Assembly (NCBI GenBank): GCA_001936135.1
Contig: CP012820.1
Coordinates: 1 to 64,000, forward strand
Direction: 5' to 3'
DNA: 64,000 bases
From: Saccharomycopsis fibuligera x Saccharomycopsis cf. fibuligera
Taxonomy: Eukaryota > Ascomycota > Saccharomycetes > Ascoideales > Saccharomycopsidaceae
Shown here: positions 56,101 to 64,000 of the stretch, one piece after another
How the letters are laid out: every line of letters begins with the position of its first letter
Numbering within the stretch: position 1 is the first letter of the stretch
Position numbers and translations under genes: made by a program
The notes under the pieces: model-generated
What the model saw: only the letters and a program-made list of their open reading frames with translations
Databases searched by the model: none
Told to the model about the DNA's origin: nothing

Positions 56101-57660
56101 TCTCTACGGGCTAAAAACAAGCGGAAGAAATTTTATCATCATTTTAAAAACATCTTGATAAAACATAACTTGGAATCAAAGGAAGCCATCCCCTGCTGCT
56201 ATCTACTTAGGAAAAAGGGAAGAATAGTGGGCACTATCATGACATTTGTTGATGACATTATCATTGCTTGTGAAGATAAAAAAGTGTTGCTACAGAGCTC
56301 ATAAAGTCCATAGGCGAGAGCATTGAATTGAAAACGGTCGAGGGAACAAAACAACAATTTCAGGATAAATTCACGTTGAATAGGAAAATTTTGGGATTGA
56401 ATATGACTGAGGTATATTCAAAGAAAAACGGGAAGTATACTAGAGAGTACATTAAGCTTGATCAGCAAGATTACATATCAAAAATTATTGAAAGATTTGG
56501 AACACCAGATATGAAAATTAAACCAACACCTGCAACAGACTACATCAAAACTAACTATGTGATGAAAAATGAAAACTACCATAATAAACAGGTAGCCAAG
56601 ATCAGAGAAATATTCGGTTCTTTATTGTATTCAAGTACACACACTAGACCTGATATTGCTTATTGCACAAGTTACCGTTCACATTTTCAACTTGAACCTA
56701 GTGAAGAAGTGTTTTATTATGCTTTGAGAATACTACAATACCTAAAAGGTACAGCAAACAAAGGTTTAATATTCAGAGAAAAAGGATCTGATAACAAAAT
56801 CACTGCCTATACTGATGCTACTTACAATTCCGACAATTACTATAGAAGTACGGTGAGCAGTGTTCACTGTTACAATAATGACTTGATATCATGGAATGTT
56901 GAAGTGAGCAACTTAACTACATTGTCTCCAGCTGAATCTGAAATGGTCGCTATATCTACTGGTATAAAGCAAGAACAATGGTTGAGAAGCATATTGGAAT
57001 GGATGAATGGCAAGAAATCGAATAAAATAGTTATCAAAACAGACAGCAAAGCCGGTATAAATATGATCAGCAAAGAAGGTTTTAATAAGAGGAGCAGGCA
57101 TGTAAACACCCGACTAGCATACTGCAGATAACATATCAACAATATCAACATGAAATTAGAGTATGTTAACACCAAAGAGCAAATTGCAGACCTACTAACA
57201 AAACCACTCACTAAATCATTATTCTTGGTGGATTTATACCAATTAACATCTTTCATACCGTCCATTTGGTATAATCTCCTTTTTGGTGAACTGCCTTTTG
57301 CGGCGGAGAACATTTGAGCGCACGCATGGTTGCTAAGGAGAACAACATCAAAGATGTGATGGAAAATTTTTCATCACCTGAGCATTATGGGTGAGGAATG
57401 AAATTATTATATATACTCTGAAAGACAGAATGTTTCTATGAAATGATATAGTTTATAATAAGCAAGGAAATATAAGTCCAATTTCATTACTAAAGAAAAA
57501 TATTAGTATCTTAGTAAGTGGCTATCCTTCACTACTAGAGGAGAGATTAGTCTAACCAGTGGTATCCAGCGGGGACAACCTCAGGTATGGATAGCAGATA
57601 TAGTCACTATACTCCGACAATTCCTACCATTAGTGAAATATTTGGTATCTTGAGAACATA
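53200..57660 (+). mobile_element. family D: decayed Ty1-like copia element, right copy
   Basis: This is the longest D copy. It has LTR-like leader (about 53200-53385), gag remnant (about 53477-53830), pre-integrase region (53854-54150) and integrase core (about 54200-54350). An acidic linker rich in D and E (54827-55312) precedes RT (from about 55650) and RNase H (to about 57215). It is broken in several places. A solo LTR of family E (57226-57619) sits in its 3' end. Between 56057 and 56547 it is identical to the left copy, though the copies differ clearly elsewhere. Confidence 0.85.
57226..57619 (+). repeat. solo LTR of family E
   Basis: 394 bp, from TGGTGGATTTATACC to ACTCCGACA, inserted in the 3' end of D. 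The flanks ATTCT (57221-57225) and ATTCC (57620-57624) are a duplication with one difference. It gives the full length of the E LTR. Confidence 0.8.
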
Positions 57661-57674
57661 ATATTTCAAGAAAG

Positions 57675-57945
57675 AGCGAGTGATGACGAACATTGAGTTC
57701 TAGACCAACAAACCTGGATGAAACAAACTAACATGTGGTACAGAATAATTCCTTGGACATCTTGTTATAAAACAGAATTAGCATATTTAGGACTATAAAT
57801 CGTAAATCTCTAATATGTTTCACATTCAGTCTGACTAGTATTTATACATGGTCCAGCCAAATATTTTTATATATTTATTATTAGTTAGTTATATTGGAAA
57901 TATAAGGCTTTTACCTCTAAAATCATGAACCCTGAGATGTCAGTA
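57675..57945 (+). repeat. LTR of family D (3' LTR of right copy)
   Basis: TGACGAACATTGAGTT...GAGATGTCA, matching 6782-7039 in position and in its conserved ends. Confidence 0.65.
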
Positions 57946-57956
57946 TTCCGAAAAGG

Positions 57957-58025
57957 AGAAGCCGCCATACCCATCTATAACAATAGTAACCATAACAAAT
58001 GTGTTCAAAATACTTACTAGACAAG
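57957..58025 (-). repeat. LTR family F fragment, inverted
   Basis: The reverse complement aligns with part of the F LTR as it reads at 49838-49895, including TTTGTTATGGTTA. Confidence 0.6.
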
Positions 58026-58052
58026 TAACACTCGTTCCGACCCAGCAGAAAG

Positions 58053-58375
58053 TGTAACAAATCAGTTCAGGATAACTTCTGATAAAGTTAACTCAGACTG
58101 GTAGCTCTTAGCTACAGGTAGCCCCTAGCTACAGGTAGCCCCTGGTTACGAACCTCCTAACAATAACTATATAAGAAGCTAGGTTCGCCATCATAACTAT
58201 TATGTATTCTATATAGAATAACGGTAAGCGAAGTTATCTTCCTTTCATTACAATATATTTATCTCCTTTATTTTATCTAGAGCATTACTTCTCTTCCTAG
58301 TCGATCCTAGAAACAATTATGAATCCGGAAACCTTTTCACGTCTAAATTCAGACCCTACGACCCCATCTCTTACA
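58053..58375 (+). repeat. solo LTR of gypsy family G
   Basis: 323 bp, TGTAACAAATC...CTCTTACA, with a perfect duplication GAAAG at 58048-58052 and 58376-58380. It ends 13 bp before tRNA-Lys. It defines the exact ends of the G LTR. Confidence 0.93.
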
Positions 58376-58388
58376 GAAAGTAATAATT

Positions 58389-58472
58389 GCCTCGCTAGCA
58401 CAATCGGTAGTGCATTCGACTCTTAGTGGGGAGTTTATCGAAAGGTTGCGGGTTCGAGCCCCGCGTGGGGCT
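58389..58472 (+). tRNA. tRNA-Lys (CTT) with 11-nt intron
   Basis: The acceptor stem GCCTCGC pairs with GTGGGGC (with wobble pairs), and the T-arm is GCGGG/TTCGAGC/CCCGC. The anticodon stem is TTCGA/TCGAA and the anticodon CTT is at 58422-58424. After position 37 an 11-nt intron (58426-58436) is inferred, since removing it gives a normal 7-nt loop and a 73-nt tRNA. The intron contains GGGAG, able to pair with CTCTT of the anticodon loop. T-run terminator at 58475-58481. Confidence 0.92.
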
Positions 58473-58474
58473 TA

Positions 58475-58481
58475 TTTTTTT
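58475..58481 (+). terminator. Pol III terminator of tRNA-Lys
   Basis: Seven T, starting 3 nt after the tRNA. Confidence 0.88.
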
Positions 58482-58639
58482 ATGTATGCCATATATTCAG
58501 GTTTTTCGTCAGCACACTGTCTAACTTGTTAGGGCGTATACCCGGTATCTATCATAAAGCAAGAGCGGTAGTACTGGTAAAAGGTGCACTGGAACAGCCC
58601 TAACTGTCGAACATTGAATACTAACAATAGAACCATCAG

Positions 58640-58872
58640 TAGATACTCAGACGATATCATGACATAATGAACATTTTTTGTATCCAATTATAGAGTTTCA
58701 TCTACTGCTCTTTACAGCTCAACGCTACGATGTGTTATTTAGTTTGATTAGTATTTATACATGGTCCAACCAAATAAGTTTATTTAGCTCTTATTAGCAC
58801 GTTTTATTTGAAATACAAGGCTTTTAGAATCAAAATCTGGACCCTGAAATGCCAATATTACGTAGAATTATT
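58640..58872 (+). repeat. LTR family D, decayed copy
   Basis: ATAATGAACATT, the TAGTATTTATACATGGTCC tract and ATACAAGGCTTTTAG align in order with the D LTR at 57675-57945. Confidence 0.5.
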
Positions 58873-59309
58873 ATTCATATACTGCCAAGTATTGAGTTTT
58901 ACAACAATCCCATCTGGAGATGTTCAGGCCAAGCCGTCACCCAACAACCGTAATGTATGGCCAACATGAAATTATCGAATTTTTATTTACTGCTAATGCT
59001 AAATATTTATTACTATTTAGTTATCAGAGATATACCAATTATACATTCAATAATTTTGAGCTGAGATAATTCCGCATTCCATAATGCTGCGAAGCCGATT
59101 GCATATGTGGTTTACAGTATACAGGGCATCAAGCCCACGAAGCACAAAGACATGAGAACAGAGATGGATAGACTACACTTTCGAACGAGACTGTAGTACT
59201 TCCCTCAGCTGCAAAATATGCCTTTTATGTTGCGCTTTCCTGGCGTTACAGAGTTCATTAACCAGCCTTCAAGCAGCAAAGACCAATTCCAAAAAGTTAC
59301 TAAGAAAGA

Positions 59310-59840
59310 ACAATAATGGGCCGACTCAATTCTTAAAGCAACTGTTGGTGAATATGGTGAACATGAGGTAAAGCTAAAGAGCCTTGTACGATGTATTGGA
59401 CATGAGGAGAAACATTATGAAACTGTGCATGAGCGCAAAAGAGTTAATCGTTTCAAGAAAACCAAGTATAACTACCACAAGAAAACTGAAGAGGATAAAA
59501 CTGAAGCGAGTTCTAAGCGAAAGAGCAACCTATCCGAAAATCCAAAATCTGTCATTATAAGGCAATAAAGCAAGTACCATTACAAAACTTCACTATTGAT
59601 GTGTTAATATCAACATAGTGGATAACATTCTAGCTGAAAACGATCTTCTCAACAAAAACATTTGGTACTCATCAAAACCATGCTTAAGTTATAGAAACAA
59701 CAGATACGAACTAATAAGACAAGCCGGATACTCGTACCGAACATTATAAATGGTCTAGACCGAAACAACCCATAAAATCTATTGTAGCTTATTACATACT
59801 AACAATGAGTACCTAAAGTAGCTGGTAAAAGTGGCGGACA
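59310..59840 (+). mobile_element. family D fragment, third and oldest copy
   Basis: AACAATAATGGGCCGACTCAA and the following gag-like and pre-integrase tracts align in order with 53386-54060. It is heavily decayed, with many breaks. Confidence 0.65.
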
Positions 59841-62800
59841 TGGATGGTGAAAGACATGAACATGGGACAAACCATGGTAACCGATCCACCTCCATGACCA
59901 AGTATTCGTTAGTTTGCGAGACAAGGAAACGTTCTAAGTCAGGAACTTTAAAGCATTCCCAAAGCAGAAATTATTATAACTAGCGAACCGCATTACGTAC
60001 GCTGCTGTTGGTGGTACTAAAGCAACATGGCTCTCCTAAAATTTCCATCTACTACCTTAGACTCTATTTCACCCGAACTACGTGCCAATTTAAACTTCAT
60101 TTCGTAGGTAAAACCCTCAATAAAAAAAGAAACAACAGAACTTCCACACACATAGATTTAACAGAATACCCTCACCATCTTGAAGTGCAAGAGTGCCCCA
60201 CAAAGTAAACTACGTTCACGTCCTACGAAGTCAAATTTGAGTCAACCTCTGCGCCATTGCGAATAAGGAACGGACCAGCTACTGGATACCAGCGCTTAGC
60301 AGATATGTTAACACTAGTAAAGAAGTCTGTGGTTGATTTTTGGCAGTATTACTGTATTTAGTTGTTCATAGTCAGCACTTTAGGCGGTAGTAATGGATTT
60401 TGTAAACCTTGACCCAAGACAAAATGCGAAGAAAGCCTCCAAGATGCAACTTTGGGAAAGAACAGATTCAACTTCCAAGATTGCTTTTGAATGACGAAAC
60501 CACGACAATGCCAGAGAAAGCGATGGGTAGTAAAAAAGATGTGATTGCTTCGGATAAGGTCTATGAGTTACAGAAGCTGCTAAGATTTATTACCGTCTGC
60601 AATGATTATCTTCCAAAATTAAAACAAGCTGGGTCGTGCTTGAATAAGTGTGTTAAGAGTAATAGACTAGTAAACTATATGTATATATTGTTGAGTTAGG
60701 TAATAAATTCAAGCAATTCTTTTTGTTATTGCGCACCTGTCGAAGGCCTAACCTTTAAAGAGAATTATTGTCGCTACTTTGTTCTTTGCTCAAGGTTGGC
60801 AACTACACTGTAAGGTACCTTGTAGTCGATTCCTCCAGTTATCTGTGTACCAAGTTACCGTAAAAATATTCAAGGAACACATACCCTCGTTGTAGGTGGC
60901 CTTTCTCGGATTGTCGGCCCTCTGCTGTTAATCGTCAACTTGAGGCTGCTTTAGTTGCCAACCGCTATGGGTCACTGAGAGGAACGCGGATCTCATTGAC
61001 ATATAGGTCATGAGGTATAGCACTTAACAGTTAACCCATAAGAAATTTACAATTTCCGAAACCAAACTTCGCACCTCGGTTCTTCAGCTCCGAAAGTAGT
61101 TACGGGGGAAACTACTGCTCTCAAAAGTATAGAGCGGGCAGATGGACAAACTCCTGTGTATCATTGTTCCTAGGGACGATTCTTGGCAATGCTATCACTC
61201 TAATGATATGTTAGCTAGCGGCCACAATTGCATCATGAGCTATGAAAGCTGCACCAGGAAGCGAGACTTGGTCAAGTCGAAAAATGCTCGTCGTTCTCAA
61301 TCCTCAGCACTTCCTTCCAGATTTCAGAATGTCTTCGCGTAACCAATCACCAGTAAATGACTTCTATGCAATTACTGAAACATGCAGGGCGCATCTTTCG
61401 TACTGACAACCAGTCGAATTGAGAAGACCATTCACACACTGTGCAGACTCCAATAAGCACGAAAATATTTACCAATGTGTACTTTTATGAATCTCTTTTT
61501 GGTCATAATGCTGCCCGTTTCACTCCTGTATCATCCAATGATTTCGATAAACACTCGCGCTTTGTGAAATAAGGAGCCGGCAGCATAAGTAACATCAGGC
61601 GCCAGACTCAAAAGATTTATCCAATAAACCGAATTGTTATAGCAAAACACGAATCCACAAAGAAGTACACTCTGTTAGCCGAAATACTAGGTTCCTGTAT
61701 TCCTGACGCCTACTGCTCCTCCAGTATACTACACAATTAATTGCCATGCTGTATGCCTCATTAAACGCCAAAAAAAAAAGCCTGCAATATCAGTTATGAG
61801 ATTGTGTTGGCTTTCATTTCGTCCAACAAACATAGAGATTATATTAATCATCACAAATTTTATGAACTTGCTAAAAACTTCCTCGCGAAAGCACCCCGCA
61901 CAGATGATGAATCTTTTAAACCATCAAATAAAGGTCACTCTTTTTCTCATTTCCAGAAAAGCTAAAAGAAGTTCGAAATTGCATTCGGTACCACTCGAAC
62001 GAGACATGCAGACTGTACTGGAAGCGAAATGTTTGTGTATATAAAGTACCTCGCCGAGTCCAAAACGCTGTCTTCAGAGACCCAGATGCTCCCAAGGGAC
62101 GCCGGCTTGAGAGATACAATAATAAGCTTGTTGTGTTCGGTTACCTTGACGACAGTAGTTCCTAAAAGCGGGGACCAGACTGTAGAATGACACAACTAGA
62201 TGGATTCAGCATAGCAGTAGAGTTCTAAGCAAAGTGATCGGAATGCAGATAAATAACCACGAAACTCGCATATTGCTAGACGAATTACAAGGCGCTCCAG
62301 AATATCCGGTAATGTCTACTAAATGACCGTATATGGATCTGTTGTTCGTGACGTCGATGTTCCGCCCATTGTCTTACATGATACGTGTCCACCACTACTT
62401 AAGAACTTGCGTTACTAGGTCTCCAATCCAGTCTAATTGTTCTTTATACATGATTCAACCCAATGTTGCTATAGGGTTATCGTGCCAATACAAATCTTTC
62501 AAATACGCTAGTTGATAAGCCTCAAATTTCGGCGTTCCTCTAAATGCTGCAAGCGATTTAGTGATACCCGTTTCACAACAACTTGCAACTTTTTTACGAC
62601 CACTACCTATAAGTACTGAGGTGTTAGTTCCTTATAATAGCGGTAGCTCCTGTGCTAGTGCAACGTGAATGGTGGAAGCAATACTCTGTACTAGACCGCC
62701 AAAACACATCTACAAGCCGGAACTGTGGGTGGTATATACAGAACTTGACCCAACATGTAGTGATTATGACGCCCCTGGCTGCACTGGAAAATGCGCCTCC

Positions 62801-64000
62801 ACAGGATTCCCAAAGAACATATACTTTCCGTACCAAGGGTAGGCCGAAAACTGAACTTTGAGAAAAATAGCAGTTCCGAAAAAACGATATTTGATGGATT
62901 TGTGTAACTTGCGCTAAGTCACAGGTGAAAGCGTCAATGAATATCGCTTATCAGCTTTTGATACATCTAAGTAGCTGATTCAAAAAAATACGAGGACATC
63001 AGTATTAAATCAAATGAAAGAGGGCATCAAGCGCATGCTATACAAAACAAGTACGTTAAAGGAAACTTCGATCAAGGTATCGCTGCATTGTTTGTGGTAC
63101 TCGAAAACATTTCAGCAATATCTATTGACCCTTGTGAATCTCAACTAGAACTTAATATAAGGATCCCCTAAACGGACACCGAACGGATTCTTTCATTGCC
63201 TATTTCTGAACAATGTATCACAACTTATTATCTTCCCAGGAAATAAAGTTCCCGTTCGCACGATTGGTGCCATTGCTGAAAGGTTGCTTAGATTCTCAGG
63301 CCTCTCAAAATACAAAACGCTTTTTTGCCGTCTGAAAGGTCCCTCGACAACACCTGTTGACCTTCTATACAGACACTAAGAAAGCCTCAAACAGAGACTA
63401 TTGTCGGATCGTCTTCATGTCTAGTTTTGTAAAGTAAGTGAACTGTTCTTTGCCAACCACCCACCACCTTCTCCCCGTAGCACATTGTTTGCGTCACCAA
63501 CATACAACCAGAAATAAATAGTGTGCCACAAGTTGCAGAGAGCACAGCATTCGCCAAATACTTTTTGTGGAACAGTATCTCAGAGGGACCATCGGCAACT
63601 TGTAGTTAGGCGCGGGTTTTCTCATGTCAGTTTTAGACCGGAAACAAGGTCCATACTATCTCCAAATGCTGGCTTCCCCCCTGTGCCTGTCAATGCTTAG
63701 TAGATAGGCTTCAATGCCGGTAGTGTCCATAATTTGAAAACCTGTTCTTAAAAGTGCTCTATTAGTCCTAATTAGCTTAAGGAATGTGGGCATGGAGCGC
63801 TTTTTGCTTTCAGAATCAGTGTGCGGCGTCCAAAATGAGAACATTTGTTACATATCATCATTATGATTAGTGCTCTTTAAAAACACTTCGACAAAGAATA
63901 GCTGCACGAGAAGCTAAGTAGGGTCAAAAGCATTTAGAATCAAGAAGAAGAGTATACAAACCCCAAATGTTTTCCAACCCAAGAGATCAAAATTTTAGCA
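59841..64000. other. gene-free decayed sequence
   Basis: I see no supported gene. Frames are short and mixed in strand. One plus-strand frame at 60409-60699 has a faint resemblance to the segment between reverse transcriptase and RNase H of gypsy elements (LQKLLRFITVCNDYLPKLKQ), which is too weak to call. A short tract near 62410-62470 recalls the D LTR. Confidence 0.4.

Noticed and set aside
60409-60699. 96-residue frame as a gypsy pol remnant
   Set aside because: Only about twenty residues resemble the RT-RNase H connection; there is no catalytic motif, so it is not called.
1-64000. Subtelomere
   Set aside because: No short telomere-like tandem repeats or subtelomeric gene families are visible; the location remains open.

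Overview
The window looks like a host-gene-free, retrotransposon-packed block of a budding-yeast chromosome. Signs of a saccharomycete are the four tRNA genes (an initiator tRNA-Met with the eukaryotic A1:U72 pair, two intron-bearing tRNA-Pro(UGG) and one intron-bearing tRNA-Lys(CUU)), single-ORF Ty5-type copia elements, Ty1-like copia remnants and Ty3-like gypsy elements. One CTG codon at a normally serine position of an element RNase H hints at a CUG-Ser clade host, but this is weak. I see no host protein gene. Genus is not determined.

Layout. 1-2480: pyrimidine-rich sequence without genes. 2480-3422: purine-rich block holding a 265-bp tandem repeat. 3570-7039: decayed Ty1-like copia element (family D) and its LTR. 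7055-7973: initiator tRNA-Met among LTR fragments of families D and G. 7974-8367: old solo LTR of family A. 8374-9585: left arm of an inverted repeat carrying tRNA-Pro. 9591-40335: a minus-strand Ty3-like element (G), cut into pieces by A1 (10028-15505) and A2 (15947-37795). A2 itself holds B1 (18109-23501) and A3 (24590-35497), and A3 holds B2 (28276-33668), giving four nesting levels. Target-site duplications support most steps. 40336-45836: A4, whose two LTRs differ and whose flanks do not match, so it looks recombinant. 45837-49667: Ty1-like element E, incomplete. 49803-52871: short Ty3-like element F, inserted just upstream of the second tRNA-Pro. 52872-54060: right inverted-repeat arm. 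53200-57945: second copy of D, with a solo LTR of E inside. 58053-58472: solo G LTR plus tRNA-Lys. 58480-64000: old decayed repeats with no clear gene.

How the parts relate. Families A and B are Ty5-like and appear to prime reverse transcription from half-tRNAs cut at anticodon-arm nucleotide 40: initiator Met for B and, by inference, Tyr for A. Families G and F sit immediately upstream of tRNA genes, as Ty3 does; all four tRNA genes here have a G LTR end in front of them. The most striking feature is in the B LTR: upstream of its TATA box lie long arrays of GAA/TTC units on a 5-bp lattice, the signature of heat-shock-factor binding sites. B1 and B2 both look whole, so B may be a heat-shock-driven yeast retrotransposon. 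The dense nest, the inverted tRNA-Pro arms and the absence of host genes make a centromeric or pericentromeric location plausible, but the sequence cannot prove it.
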